Positions 24,442-34,700 of a stretch of 64,000 nt of DNA are shown here, piece by piece. The first letter of the stretch is position 1. Every line of letters starts with the position of its first letter. Under the pieces are notes generated by a model. It saw nothing but the letters and a program-made list of their open reading frames with translations. It made no database searches and was not told the DNA's origin. Both the position numbers and the translations under genes were made by a program. This DNA comes from CAVYYW01 sp963772845. Its GTDB lineage: Bacteria; Bacillota; Bacilli; Bacillales; Sporolactobacillaceae. Where the stretch lies: positions 1,054,001-1,118,000 of the forward strand of contig CAVYYW010000014.1 of the NCBI GenBank assembly GCA_963772845.1. Direction: 5' to 3'.

Positions 24442-25398
24442 TTATTTACTTTCGCCATCTTCTGAATCAAAATAATCTCTTGCATCCCGTTCATCCTGAT
24501 TCATCTGATCAATAAGTTCTTCTGCACTATCAAACTTTTCCTCTGGACGCAGACGTTTATACCAATTGACGGTGGCTTCTTTATCGTAAATATCTTGTTC
24601 AAAATCTAGCAGATAGACCTCGATGGTTACAGATTGGCCATCGCTGTAAAACGTTGGCCGGGTACCGACATTTGCCAATCCGTTATACCATTTATTGTCC
24701 ACCTTCATTTTGACCGCATAAATACCCTTAGCGGGATGGACATAAGGATCCCTGAATTGCAGGTTGGCGGTGGGAAACCCAAGTGTGCGCCCCCGCTTAT
24801 CACCATGAACGACTACCCCTTGCATTTCATAAGGACGTCCCAAATATCGGTGAGCAAGCGTCATATCACCATCCAAAATCAGCTTTCTAATCCGTGTCGT
24901 GCTTATTTTCTCACCGTCTCTTTCCACTTTGGAAACGACGGAATGTGTAAACATTTTTCTTGAAAAATCACCGATGTTCGACATATCGCCTTTCGCCATC
25001 TTGCCATAGGTAAAATCAAACCCTGCCACAACGTGTTTCGTATGCAGCCTTATTAAATATTCATCAATAAAATCCTGAGGCGATAATTGGCTGAAGGTCT
25101 CATCAAAAGTTACAAAATAAACAATATCCACACCTAAGGATGCAAGGACTTCAGCCTTTTCCTCCGGTGGAGTCAAATAATCATCCCGTTTCTTCAGTTT
25201 TTTTAAAACCATTGAAGGATGCGGGTGAAAAGTCATTACCGCGGCTTGCATCCCTTTGTCACGGGCTTGATCAACGGCTGTCTGTATGACCTTTTGATGT
25301 CCTATGTGCAGACCGTCGAAATAACCGAGGGCTATCACCTTCTCTTTCCCATTATCTTGAGAAATACTCGGCGGCTTCTTTAAATAAATTGTTTCCAT
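24442..25398 (-). CDS. ribC: Bifunctional riboflavin kinase/FAD synthetase
   Basis: 318 residues. The N-terminal nucleotidyltransferase domain makes FAD (LGYFDGLHIGHQKVI, with HIGH motif) and the C-terminal domain phosphorylates riboflavin to FMN (GDKRGRTLGFPTANLQ). The ATG at 25398 sits at a good distance from AAGGTGA; a GTG three codons earlier overlaps that box. It lies a few bases behind truB, as in B. subtilis, and a strong terminator follows. No FMN riboswitch is present. Confidence 0.94.
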   Translation of the reverse strand: METIYLKKPPSISQDNGKEKVIALGYFDGLHIGHQKVIQTAVDQARDKGMQAAVMTFHPHPSMVLKKLKKRDDYLTPPEEKAEVLASLGVDIVYFVTFDETFSQLSPQDFIDEYLIRLHTKHVVAGFDFTYGKMAKGDMSNIGDFSRKMFTHSVVSKVERDGEKISTTRIRKLILDGDMTLAHRYLGRPYEMQGVVVHGDKRGRTLGFPTANLQFRDPYVHPAKGIYAVKMKVDNKWYNGLANVGTRPTFYSDGQSVTIEVYLLDFEQDIYDKEATVNWYKRLRPEEKFDSAEELIDQMNQDERDARDYFDSEDGESK

Positions 25399-25410
25399 TG
25401 ACTTCACCTT

Positions 25411-26325
25411 CTACAAATTTTCTTTTATTTTTATTACTCTTAACGGTTTCATCATACCTGGCTTAGCAGGATGCTTTTCATAAAGAGCCAGGCATTCTCC
25501 TTTTCTATTATAAACAGCAATTGCCTTACTTTGAAAGTCTTTTAAAATAGGCAACACGGCTCCGTTCATAATTTTCTCTTCTAAATCTGGATCAACCTCA
25601 ATCCTCGGGAACGCTTTCAAAGCTTCTCCGATTGTAACAAGAAATCGAGGAAAAGCACCAGAACTCAGCGCTTCTTCAACCTCTTCAAAGGTGACACAAT
25701 CTTTTAATTGAAAAAGCCCTGATTTTACTCTTGTTAAATCTTTCAGATGTGCAGGATATCCAAGAGCTTTTCCGATATCAACCGCAAGTGTTCTTACATA
25801 GGTTCCTTTGGAGCATTCTACAGAAAAGGGAATGTTTTTCTCATAAAAAGGTTTCGGTTCAATAAGACCTATATGGTAAAGATGAACGCTTCGAACCGGT
25901 CTTTCAACTTTAATGCCTTGCCTTGCGTATTCATAAAGCTTTTTGCCGTTAACTTTGACGGCGGAATACCAGGGCGGAACCTGGTTGATTTCTCCTAGGA
26001 AGGAATCAAAAACACTCAGCACTTCAGACTGGCTGAACTGACCGGAAATTTGTTTCCGCTCAATCACTTCTCCGCTCTGGTCTTCTGTTTCTGTTGCTTC
26101 TCCGAGCACAATGGTGCCTTCATATGCTTTTTTTTCATTCGTTAAAAACTGAGCGACTTTTGTTGCACGGCCGAGACAAATCGGAAGAACTCCTTCAACA
26201 TCCGGATCGAGGGTTCCCGTGTGACCAATGCTTTTTTGCTTTAAAATTTTCCTTAGACGAAACACACAGTCGTGACTCGTCATACCTTTTGGTTTAAACA
26301 AGGGCAATATCCCATTCCACGTCAT
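25411..26325 (-). CDS. truB: tRNA pseudouridine-55 synthase
   Basis: 304 residues. It converts U55 of tRNA to pseudouridine in the T loop. The catalytic Asp40 lies in GHTGTLDPD, preceded by the KPKGMTSHD motif. A C-terminal extension (EIMNGAVLPILKDFQSKAIAV) resembles the usual PUA-like domain. GGAGG precedes the ATG at 26325. A possible terminator lies between rbfA and truB, so its level may be tuned separately from upstream genes. Confidence 0.95.
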   Translation of the reverse strand: MTWNGILPLFKPKGMTSHDCVFRLRKILKQKSIGHTGTLDPDVEGVLPICLGRATKVAQFLTNEKKAYEGTIVLGEATETEDQSGEVIERKQISGQFSQSEVLSVFDSFLGEINQVPPWYSAVKVNGKKLYEYARQGIKVERPVRSVHLYHIGLIEPKPFYEKNIPFSVECSKGTYVRTLAVDIGKALGYPAHLKDLTRVKSGLFQLKDCVTFEEVEEALSSGAFPRFLVTIGEALKAFPRIEVDPDLEEKIMNGAVLPILKDFQSKAIAVYNRKGECLALYEKHPAKPGMMKPLRVIKIKENL

Positions 26326-26386
26326 TTTCGTCCTCCTTTCAATGAAATAATCTTAACTACCCTATCTATGTATTTGTTAACACAAG

Positions 26387-26416
26387 AAAAAAGGGATAGG
26401 CAGCCTTGCCTAACCC
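26387..26416 (-). terminator. Terminator-like hairpin between rbfA and truB
   Basis: GGG-T-TAGGCA pairs with TGCCTA-T-CCC (one T-T mismatch, 4-base loop), followed on the minus strand by TTTTTTCTTG. It starts about 10 bases after the rbfA stop. It sits within what is usually one long operon, so it may act as an attenuator. Confidence 0.7.
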
Positions 26417-26425
26417 CCTTCTGAG

Positions 26426-26776
26426 TTACTGGTCATTCTTGTTTAAATCGTGAAGAAGCTGATCGATTCTATTTCCATAATCAATGGATTCATCAAATTT
26501 AAACTCCAGATCCGGTGTTTTTCTTAACCGAATTCGTTTTCCAACTTCTGATCGGATAAACCCTTTCGCTTTAAGAAGACCTTGAATGGTTTCTTCTTTT
26601 TGGGTATCGTCTCCAAGCACCGTGAGATAAATCGTTGCCTGTTGCAAATCTCCTGTTACATCAACACCGGTGATTGTCACGAACCCAACACGCGGATCCT
26701 TCATGCGTTGACTGATGATATCACTCAGTTCCTTTTTCATTTGCTCACCAACTCGGTGGGCACGAACGTTTGCCAT
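26426..26776 (-). CDS. rbfA: 30S ribosome-binding factor A
   Basis: 116 residues. It helps mature the 5' end of 16S rRNA and the small subunit. The KH-like sequence RVGFVTITGVDVTGDLQQATIYLTV is characteristic. I chose the ATG at 26776 because GAGGTG lies six bases upstream and the protein then begins ANVRAHRVGEQMKKELSDII. It lies between ylxP and truB, as in other Bacillus. Confidence 0.95.
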   Translation of the reverse strand: MANVRAHRVGEQMKKELSDIISQRMKDPRVGFVTITGVDVTGDLQQATIYLTVLGDDTQKEETIQGLLKAKGFIRSEVGKRIRLRKTPDLEFKFDESIDYGNRIDQLLHDLNKNDQ

Positions 26777-26790
26777 CCCGTTCACCTCGC

Positions 26791-27072
26791 TTACAGCCAA
26801 TCATAGATTGTTTCTGTTATTTCAATATCCGGAGCTCGATCAATGATCTGCAAAACATGCTGCAGCTCTTTTTCCACAATAACTTTACTGTTAGAAACGC
26901 TCACAAACGCAAGCGTCGTCCGCTGCCAAAGCTCTTGATCCTCAACTTCGGCAGCAGAGACATTTGTACGTTGTTTCGCTTTTGCTAAAAGGCTTTTTAT
27001 AACCGACCGCTTATCTTTTAAAGAATGGGCATTATACAAAAACCCGCGACAGGTCAATAAGCCTACGATCAT
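26791..27072 (-). CDS. ylxP: YlxP (DUF503 family)
   Basis: 93 residues, small and soluble. It begins MIVGLLTCRGFLYNAHSLKDKRS and contains ELWQRTTLAFVSVSNS, both typical of the DUF503 family always found beside infB-rbfA in Firmicutes. Proposed links to ribosome maturation rest on gene context; the function is not settled. The ATG overlaps the infB stop by four bases, so translation is likely coupled. Confidence 0.9.
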   Translation of the reverse strand: MIVGLLTCRGFLYNAHSLKDKRSVIKSLLAKAKQRTNVSAAEVEDQELWQRTTLAFVSVSNSKVIVEKELQHVLQIIDRAPDIEITETIYDWL

Positions 27073-29285
27073 CTTTTAATTTCTTCCATAACGAAGGCTT
27101 CCATTGTGTCGCCTTCTTTAACATCGTTGAACTTCTGAAGCGTAATACCACACTCGTAGCCGGCAGCAACTTCTTTTGCGTCGTCTTTAAAGCGTTTTAG
27201 AGTATCCACTTCGCCTTCATAAATAACAATTCCATCACGAATCAAACGAATTCCCGCATCTCTGGAAATCTTTCCTTCTGTGACGTAACAACCAGCGATG
27301 GTACCTACTTTGGAGACTTTAAAGGTGGTTCTAACTTCGACAGAACCAATCACTTTTTCCTTAAATTCAGGATCAAGCATCCCCTTCATTGCCGCTTCCA
27401 TTTCATCAATCGCATCATAGATCACACGGTAGAGACGAATATCTACATCTTCAACATCAGCGGTCCGTTTTGCATTATTATCCGGACGAACATTAAAGCC
27501 GATAATAATAGCGCGGGAAGCAGAAGCTAAGATAATATCTGATTCTGTAATTGCGCCGGCACCAGTATGAATAATATTAATTTTGGCACCCTCGACCTCT
27601 ATTTTGCGCAATGAACCTGCAAGAGCTTCAACTGAACCTTGAACATCCGCTTTAATAATTACGTTGATTTCCTTTAATTCACCTTGCTGGATTTTTTGGA
27701 ACAAGTCATCAAGGCTTACCTTTGAGGATTCCCCGCGTTGCTCCATAATATGACGTTCTGCTCTTGTTTGACCAACCTGGCGTGCTTTCTTTTCATCAGC
27801 AAAAACCTTAAACTGGTCACCAGCGTTGGGAACATCATTCAGCCCGGTGATTTCTACAGGCGTAGCAGGTACTGCTGTTTTCACGCGTCGACCCAGGTCA
27901 TTAACCATTGCTCTAACACGCCCAAAAACATTTCCGACTACGACCGGATCACCAACATTGAGTGTTCCATTTTGCACAAGAAGTGTGGCAACAGGACCGC
28001 GGCCTTTATCAAGCTGAGCTTCAATAACTGTTCCTCTCGCCATTTGATCAGGATTCGCTTTGTATTCTTCAACTTCTGCAATTAAAAGAATCATTTCAAG
28101 CAATTCGTCAATTCCCTCGCCTTTTACAGCTGATAATTGAACGAAAATCGTGTCACCGCCCCAAGCTTCTGGAACAAGTTCATGCTCGGTTAATTCCTGC
28201 ATAACTCGATCAGGGTTGGCACCTTCTTTATCCATTTTATTAACGGCTACAATAATTGGCACACCAGCAGCTTTTGCGTGGTTAATGGCTTCCACTGTTT
28301 GAGGCATGACGCCATCATCTGCAGCTACTACCAAAATAGTGATATCAGTAATTTCCGCGCCTCTCGCTCTCATTGTTGTAAACGCAGCATGACCAGGCGT
28401 ATCAAGGAAAGTAATTGTTTTGCCCTCATGATCAATCTGATACGCACCAATGTGCTGGGTGATGCCGCCTGCTTCACCTGCTGTCACCTTCGTGTTGCGA
28501 ATTGAATCAAGAAGTGTGGTTTTACCATGGTCAACGTGGCCCATGATTGTAACGACGGCTGGACGATTGACTGCTGTCTCTGCATCAATTTCAATAAAAT
28601 CGTCTTCAAATGCTGCTTCGTCCACTAAAACTTCTTCTTCGGCCTTAATGCCATATTCGGCAGCAAGCAGTTCAATCGTATCTTTATCCAGATCTTGGTT
28701 TTTGGTTGCCATAACACCAAGACCCATTAATTTTTTAATAATTTCTGTGGATTCCCTGCCCAGTTTCTCGGCAAATTCACTAACCATTAAGGAACCTGAG
28801 AAAGTAATGCTTTCAGGCAGTGCTATTGGATTTTGCTTTGTTTCCTGACGGTTGAACGATTTTTTATTTCTATTTCTGTTGCGATGATTATTTTGGTAAC
28901 CGCCCTTTTTTTGATTCGATCCGGGGCGTTGATTTCTGTTGTCATTTTTTGATTTTGATTTTCCTGCGGCATCTGCCGATTTTGTATTATTTGTCATAGA
29001 TTGATTCCTTTTCGGTTGATTTCCTCCGGCACGGTTCTGTTGAGTGCTTTTTCCATCATTTGAAGCCTGTGGCCGTGCTGGCTGAGTTTTCTGTGATGAA
29101 GGCTGAGCAGGCTTAGTGTTCGTTTGGGATTTCCCCATCGATTGATTAAGCTTCTCTTTGTCTGCATCATTTATAACTGACATATGATTTGAAACGGATA
29201 AACCTAATTCTTTCATTTTATCTATTACAGTTTTACTTGCAAGCTGATGTTCTTTTGCATATTCATAGACACGCATTTTGGTCAT
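27069..29285 (-). CDS. infB: Translation initiation factor IF-2
   Basis: 738 residues. It is the GTPase that brings initiator tRNA to the 30S subunit. The N-terminus (MTKMRVYEYAKEH) leads into a long low-complexity linker rich in Q, N, K and S (about residues 50-150), then the G domain with GHVDHGKTT, DTPGHAAF and NKMD, and C-terminal domains ending in YECGITLQKFNDVKEGD. GGGGGTGAG precedes the ATG at 29285. Internal starts producing shorter IF2 forms are known in related species; I did not assign one. Confidence 0.97.
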   Translation of the reverse strand: MTKMRVYEYAKEHQLASKTVIDKMKELGLSVSNHMSVINDADKEKLNQSMGKSQTNTKPAQPSSQKTQPARPQASNDGKSTQQNRAGGNQPKRNQSMTNNTKSADAAGKSKSKNDNRNQRPGSNQKKGGYQNNHRNRNRNKKSFNRQETKQNPIALPESITFSGSLMVSEFAEKLGRESTEIIKKLMGLGVMATKNQDLDKDTIELLAAEYGIKAEEEVLVDEAAFEDDFIEIDAETAVNRPAVVTIMGHVDHGKTTLLDSIRNTKVTAGEAGGITQHIGAYQIDHEGKTITFLDTPGHAAFTTMRARGAEITDITILVVAADDGVMPQTVEAINHAKAAGVPIIVAVNKMDKEGANPDRVMQELTEHELVPEAWGGDTIFVQLSAVKGEGIDELLEMILLIAEVEEYKANPDQMARGTVIEAQLDKGRGPVATLLVQNGTLNVGDPVVVGNVFGRVRAMVNDLGRRVKTAVPATPVEITGLNDVPNAGDQFKVFADEKKARQVGQTRAERHIMEQRGESSKVSLDDLFQKIQQGELKEINVIIKADVQGSVEALAGSLRKIEVEGAKINIIHTGAGAITESDIILASASRAIIIGFNVRPDNNAKRTADVEDVDIRLYRVIYDAIDEMEAAMKGMLDPEFKEKVIGSVEVRTTFKVSKVGTIAGCYVTEGKISRDAGIRLIRDGIVIYEGEVDTLKRFKDDAKEVAAGYECGITLQKFNDVKEGDTMEAFVMEEIKR

Positions 29286-29298
29286 TCGCTCACCCCCG

Positions 29299-29616
29299 CT
29301 AAGATTCGTCTAACAATCGTTTCAATTGGCGTCCAAACCCCTGATCGGTAACTGCAACTATAACTCTTGCCGGCTGCCCGATCGCTTGTCCAAGAACCTC
29401 TCGATCTGGTACTTGTTTGAGTGGGACACCGTAAAATTTGCATTTATTAGTAATCGTTTTGTTCGTTCGTTCAGAGGCATCCATTGCAAGCAAAACAATC
29501 GAAGCTTTTTGCTGACGGACTGCTCTCAGAACAGTTTCCTCACCGGAAACGACTTTTCCGGCACGATTCGCCAATCCTAGAAAAGAACGCCATCGCGTAC
29601 TGTCTAGATTATTCAT
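29299..29616 (-). CDS. ylxQ: YlxQ, L7Ae/L30e-type RNA-binding protein
   Basis: 105 residues with the L7Ae-like pattern: FLGLANRAGKVVSGEETVL, IVLLAMDASERTNKTITNKC and ARVIVAVTDQGFGRQLKRLL. The family binds kink-turn RNA; its role in Bacillus is not well defined. I take the ATG at 29616, which overlaps the end of ylxR by eight bases and has GGAAG upstream. The reading extended to 29649 has no support. Confidence 0.88.
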   Translation of the reverse strand: MNNLDSTRWRSFLGLANRAGKVVSGEETVLRAVRQQKASIVLLAMDASERTNKTITNKCKFYGVPLKQVPDREVLGQAIGQPARVIVAVTDQGFGRQLKRLLDES

Positions 29617-29881
29617 GGCTGTCTTCCAGATGTTTAAGCATCTCATCAAAGATTCCAGAAGGAACAGCCGTATTTAAATGCCTTGACAAAAGGCCTTTGT
29701 CTCTCGCTTTGATAACGCATTCTTTCTTTTTTGAGAGATAGGCGCCGCGGCCATTTTTTTTACCGGTAGAATCAAGGAAAACGTCTCCCTCAGGAGAACG
29801 AACAATCCGAAACAGCTCTGCTTTTTCTTCAGGTGACTGACAAGCCACACATTTCCTTAGAGGAACCTTTCTTTGTTTCAT
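29609..29881 (-). CDS. ylxR: YlxR (DUF448 family)
   Basis: 90 residues. The N-terminal motif KVPLRKCVACQSPEEKAEL and the GRGAYLSK stretch mark the YlxR family, which lies between nusA and infB in most Firmicutes. It is thought to bind RNA or act as a regulator; not proven from sequence. AAGGGGTG precedes the ATG at 29881. It overlaps ylxQ by eight bases. Confidence 0.92.
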   Translation of the reverse strand: MKQRKVPLRKCVACQSPEEKAELFRIVRSPEGDVFLDSTGKKNGRGAYLSKKKECVIKARDKGLLSRHLNTAVPSGIFDEMLKHLEDSHE

Positions 29882-29892
29882 AAAAGCACCCC

Positions 29893-31020
29893 TTACTCTT
29901 GCTCAGACGGATCGTCCTGGCTATCAGAATCTTCATACCATTCTTCGTCATCTGACACAGACTCAATCCCATCTAAAAGTCCCATGGATTCTGCATCTGA
30001 TTCGCTTTTAATATCAATCTTCCAGCCAGTAAGCTTAGCTGCAAGTCTGGCGTTTTGACCTCTTTTGCCAATTGCCAGTGAAAGCTGATAATCCGGAACG
30101 ACCACTGTCGTCGCTTTTCCTTCTTCATCTACGAGGACAGTAACGACTTTTGATGGGCTTAATGCGTTAGCGACATACTCAACCGGATCCTCTGACCAGT
30201 TTACTATATCAATCTTTTCCCCTTTAAGCTCATTCACAATCGCCTGAACCCGTGAGCCTTTTTGGCCGACACATGAACCAACAGGATCAACCTCAGGATC
30301 TTCGGCATAGACAGCGATTTTAGACCGGTCCCCGGCCTCCCTTGAAATGGACTTGATTTCAACTGTTCCATCATAAATCTCAGGAACTTCCATTTCGAAC
30401 AAGCGCTTCAAAAGACCAGGGTGGGTTCTTGAAACCATAACTGATGGTCCCTTTGTTGTATTTTCCACTTTTGTAATAAAAACTTTAATTCTGTCATGCG
30501 GATGATATTGTTCGTTCGGCATTTGTTCGGACGTCGGAAGCAAAGCTTCGACGCGGCCAAGATCCACATATATAAAACGGTGATCAATGCGTTGAACAAT
30601 GCCTGTCATAATATCGTCTTCGCGGTCAATAAATTCAGAGTAGATTACACCGCGCTCCGCTTCACGAACGCGCTGGGTAACGACTTGCTTTGCCGTCTGG
30701 GCAGCAATTCGGCCAAAGTTCTTTGGCGTAACTTCAATTTCAACAACATCTTCAATTTCATAGTTAGGATTAAGCTTCTTCGCTTCATCCAAAGAAATTT
30801 GAAGACGTGGATCCTCTGCACTTTCAACAACATCTTTCCGGGCAAAAACTTTAATTTGTCCAATGCCTTCATTAATGTCAATTCTGACATTTTGGGCCTG
30901 ATTGAAATTCCGTTTGTAAGCGGAGATCAGAGCGGCCTCCAATGCCTCAATCAATATCTCTTTGCTAATGCCTTTATCTTTTTCAAGAGCTGAGATAGCA
31001 TCTAACAAATCACTGCTCAT
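29893..31020 (-). CDS. nusA: Transcription termination/antitermination factor NusA
   Basis: 375 residues from the second ATG (31020), chosen because GGGGAG then has proper spacing; the ATG at 31026 is too close. It has the N-terminal polymerase-binding domain (SSDLLDAISALEKDKG), an S1 domain (GIVQRIDHRFIYVDLGRVEA), two KH domains (VGSCVGQKGSRVQAIVNEL; LAIGKRGQNARLAAKLTGW) and an acidic C-terminal tail. The Firmicute form lacks the extra C-terminal repeats of E. coli. It follows rimP in the conserved nusA operon. Confidence 0.96.
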   Translation of the reverse strand: MSSDLLDAISALEKDKGISKEILIEALEAALISAYKRNFNQAQNVRIDINEGIGQIKVFARKDVVESAEDPRLQISLDEAKKLNPNYEIEDVVEIEVTPKNFGRIAAQTAKQVVTQRVREAERGVIYSEFIDREDDIMTGIVQRIDHRFIYVDLGRVEALLPTSEQMPNEQYHPHDRIKVFITKVENTTKGPSVMVSRTHPGLLKRLFEMEVPEIYDGTVEIKSISREAGDRSKIAVYAEDPEVDPVGSCVGQKGSRVQAIVNELKGEKIDIVNWSEDPVEYVANALSPSKVVTVLVDEEGKATTVVVPDYQLSLAIGKRGQNARLAAKLTGWKIDIKSESDAESMGLLDGIESVSDDEEWYEDSDSQDDPSEQE

Positions 31021-31063
31021 TTTCATTCTCCCCTTCTATTCATTGAAACAAAAGTAAATGATC

Positions 31064-31534
31064 TTAAAATAAGATTGCAAGCCGCGCGCTTGCTACTTTG
31101 GATAATGGAATTTCAATTTGTTTTTTAACAGTTTTTACCTTTACAGTCATCACCAGCTCAGTCTCTGTGACCTGTTCGAGCATGCCTTCAAATGCTTTTT
31201 CGCCATTGATGGGCTCATAGGTCGTTACTCTAACATTCTTACCGATTGATTTGTGGTAATCAGCTGTTGACTTAAGCGGTCGTTCAGCTCCAGGCGAAGA
31301 AACCTCAAGAAAATATGCATCATTTACTGGATCATTCTTATCAAGCACTTCACTGACTTTTTCACTGACCTTCGCACATGTATCAATGTCGACACCTGAA
31401 GGCGAATCAATAAAAACTCTTAAGAACCAGTTTTTACCTTCCTTCACATATTCAACATCAACAAGCTCCAGCCCCATTTCTTCTATTAACGGCTTGCAAA
31501 GCTCTGAGGTGAGTTCGGATATCTTACTCGCCAT
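31064..31534 (-). CDS. rimP: Ribosome maturation factor RimP
   Basis: 156 residues. It helps assemble the 30S subunit. Typical RimP sequences include LGLELVDVEYVKEGKNWFLRVFID and YFLEVSSPGAERPLKS. The ATG at 31534 follows AAGGAGG; seven further upstream codons belong to the ribosome binding region. It is the first gene of the nusA-infB operon, behind a clear promoter. Confidence 0.95.
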   Translation of the reverse strand: MASKISELTSELCKPLIEEMGLELVDVEYVKEGKNWFLRVFIDSPSGVDIDTCAKVSEKVSEVLDKNDPVNDAYFLEVSSPGAERPLKSTADYHKSIGKNVRVTTYEPINGEKAFEGMLEQVTETELVMTVKVKTVKKQIEIPLSKVASARLAILF

Positions 31535-31564
31535 CCTCAGCCTCCTTTCCTTCATATGAATTAG

Positions 31565-31594
31565 AATATAATTATTTCATTCAGTCTTTGTCAT
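31565..31594 (-). promoter_or_regulatory. Promoter of the rimP-nusA-infB operon
   Basis: ATGACA (31594-31589), an 18-base spacer and TATATT (31570-31565) on the minus strand, each 5 of 6 against the sigma-A consensus. It lies about 35 bases upstream of the rimP start. Confidence 0.6.
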
Positions 31595-31660
31595 AAACGC
31601 TGACGTTATTATTTCCTTTATACATGTATACATGCCAACCAGTGAGTTTTTTTTAAAACG

Positions 31661-31692
31661 AAACGAAAGAGTGGGAGGAACCCCACTCTTTC
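31661..31692 (-). terminator. Terminator after polC
   Basis: GAAAGAGTGGG/CCCACTCTTTC (11 bp, 6-base loop) is followed on the minus strand by GTTTCGTTTT. It lies about 95 bases past the polC stop and just before the rimP promoter region. Confidence 0.8.
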
Positions 31693-31786
31693 TGAACGAT
31701 CTATTCCTCACAATTTCCATTTTTATCTTATCATAATTGCCGCCAAATGACAACTTAAGTCATCGACAGCCGTATTCGACGCTGTT

Positions 31787-34700
31787 TTAAAAGAGTGAAA
31801 GTTGATTTGCGTCGGGTAACCCCTCGAGGCAGCCGTGTTGATCTAAATATTCAATAACCGTTTTTGAAAGCTTTGCTCTTTTCTGCAGATCTTCTTTAGA
31901 AAGGAATTCTCCCTGCTCCCTTGCATTTACGATATTTATCGCAGCATTTGTCCCTACGCCGGGCAAAGCGTTGAATGGCGGAATGAGAGATTGATCCTCA
32001 ACGATGAACTCTGACGCTGTTGAGCGGTATAGATCAACAGACTGAAAGCGGAACCCTCTTTCACACATTTCCAGAGCCAGCTCAAGAACAACTAGCAAAT
32101 TCTTCTCTTTTGGTGAAGCTTCAAGACCTTTTTTCTCAATTTCTTCTACTTTTATCCGAATGGCCGAGGAACCATTTCTCATGACATCAACATCAAAATC
32201 ATCTGCTCTTACCGTAAAATAAGTGGCGTAAAACAAAATAGGGTGATGGACTTTGAAATAAGCAATTCTAACAGCCATTAGCACGTAAGCGGTCGCGTGT
32301 GCTTTCGGGAACATATATTTTATTTTTAAGCAGGAATTAACATACCAGTCCGGTACATTATGCTGTTTCATTTCTTCAATCCATTCTTCGGAAAGACCCT
32401 TCCCTTTTCGCACGGACTCCATAATCTTAAACGCTAAGGAAGGTTCAAGACCTTTATGCATCAAGTAAACCATGATATCATCTCGGCATCCAATAACGTC
32501 TTTAAGAACACAAGTGTTGTTGTTTATAAGCTCTTGAGCGTTACCCAGCCAAACGTCAGTCCCGTGTGAAAGACCGGAGATCTGCACAAGTTCTGCAAAA
32601 GTTGTCGGCTTCGTATCTTCAAGCATCTGTCGAACGAAACGTGTACCAAATTCAGGAATACCTAATGTCCCCGTTTTGCACCGAATCTGTTCCTCAGTCA
32701 CTCCTAAAGATTCAGGTGTGCTGAAAATTTGCATGACTGCAGCGTCATCTGTTGGGATTGACTTTGGATCCATTTCACTTAAGTCTTGGAGCATTCTTAT
32801 GACGGTGGGATCATCATGGCCAAGAATATCAAGTTTAAGCAAATTGTCATGAATAGAATGGAAGTCAAAATGTGTCGTCCGCCATTCTGATTTTTTATCA
32901 TCCGCCGGAAACTGAATCGGTGTAAAATCATAAATATCCATATAGTCCGGAACAACGATTATTCCCCCTGGATGCTGTCCGGTTGTTCGTTTCACTCCGG
33001 TGCAGCCGCCAGCCAAACGGTCAATTTCCGCTCCTCTGAAGTGAGCATTAATGTCACTTTCATATCCTTTAACAAAACCGAATGCCGTTTTATCCGCTAC
33101 TGTGCCTATTGTACCTGCACGGTAAACCTTATCTTCCCCAAACAATTCCTTCGTGTAATTGTGGGCAACCGGCTGATACTCTCCTGAAAAGTTCAAGTCA
33201 ATGTCGGGAACTTTATCTCCTTTAAACCCTAGAAACGTTTCAAAAGGAATATCATGTCCATCTTTGTAGAATGGCTCTCCGCACTTCGTACATTGAGAAT
33301 CCGGAAGGTCAAATCCGCAGGCAACAGAACCGTCCGTATAAAATTCAGAATGATGGCAGCTTTTGCACACGTAATGGGGCGGCAGCGGATTAACCTCAGT
33401 AATATCCATCATTGTTGCAACAAGTGACGACCCTACTGAACCCCTGGACCCAACGAGGTAGCCATCGATCAATGATTTCTTTACCAGTTTATGAGAAATT
33501 AAATAGATGACCGCAAAACCATGTCCGATTATACTTGTTAGTTCTTTTTCAAGACGTTTTTCAACGATCTCAGGAACGTTCTCCCCATATCGGCTCTTGG
33601 CCTCGTCATAGCACATTTGACGAACCTCTTCATCTGCCCCTTCTATTTTAGGAGTGTAAAGCTGATCTGGTACAGGAACAATCTCATCGATTTCTGCATT
33701 AACGGCATGAGGCCCATCTATAACGACTTCCTTCGCCTTGTCTTCTCCAAGGAAAGCCATTGCATCCAGCATTTCCTCTGTGGTTCGATAATGGACCTGT
33801 GGCTGTGTTTGACGGTTCAATGGATTGCCACCCTGAGAAGCAATCAGTATTTTCCTATATAGATAGTCCTCTTTGTCGAGATAGTGGACATTACCGGTTG
33901 CAACAACAGGTTTCTCGAGCTTTTCACCAAGCTTTACTAGGTTGGTAATGATTTGTTTTAGTGACAGTTCATCATTAATCATGTCTTTCTCGATTAAGTG
34001 TGCATAATTCGCAGGTGGCTGAACTTCAATATAGTCATAGTACTTTGCTATTTCTTCAGCTTCAGCTGGAGATTTCTGCATCATTGCTTCGAAGAGTTCA
34101 CCCTTATCACAGCCTGAACCTACAAGAATTCCTTCACGGTACTTGTTTAATTGCGACCTGGGAATTCTCGGAACCCTGTAAAAGTATTGCAAGTGAGCTA
34201 ATGAAACCAGTTTATATAAATTCTTTAGCCCTTGTTGATTTTTTGCTAGTAAAATCACATGGCTTGGCCTGACACGCTCAAAGTTCCCCTGCCCCATATT
34301 ATCGTTCAGCTGATCATGATGAAGAATGTTTCTTTCCAACGTATCTGTAAGCATTTTCCACATCAAGTACCCGGTAGCTTCAGCATCATATATTGCTCTA
34401 TGATGCTGCGTTAAATCAATGTTAAATACTTTACAAAGCGTGTTAAGACGGTGGTTCTTCATATCAGGGTATAAAAATCTTCCCAGTTCCAGAGTATCAA
34501 TAACGGGGTTGGATGCCCGTTCGTCACCCATTCTTTCCAAACCAATATTCAGAAATCCCATATCAAAGCTTGCATTGTGTGCGACTAAAGTATGATCGCC
34601 CATGAAAGCTTTAAAATCTTTAAGAACTTCTTCAATTTCCGGAGCATTCTTAACCATATCGTCGGTAATACCCGTTAATTCAATTGTCGTTTGAGAAAGC

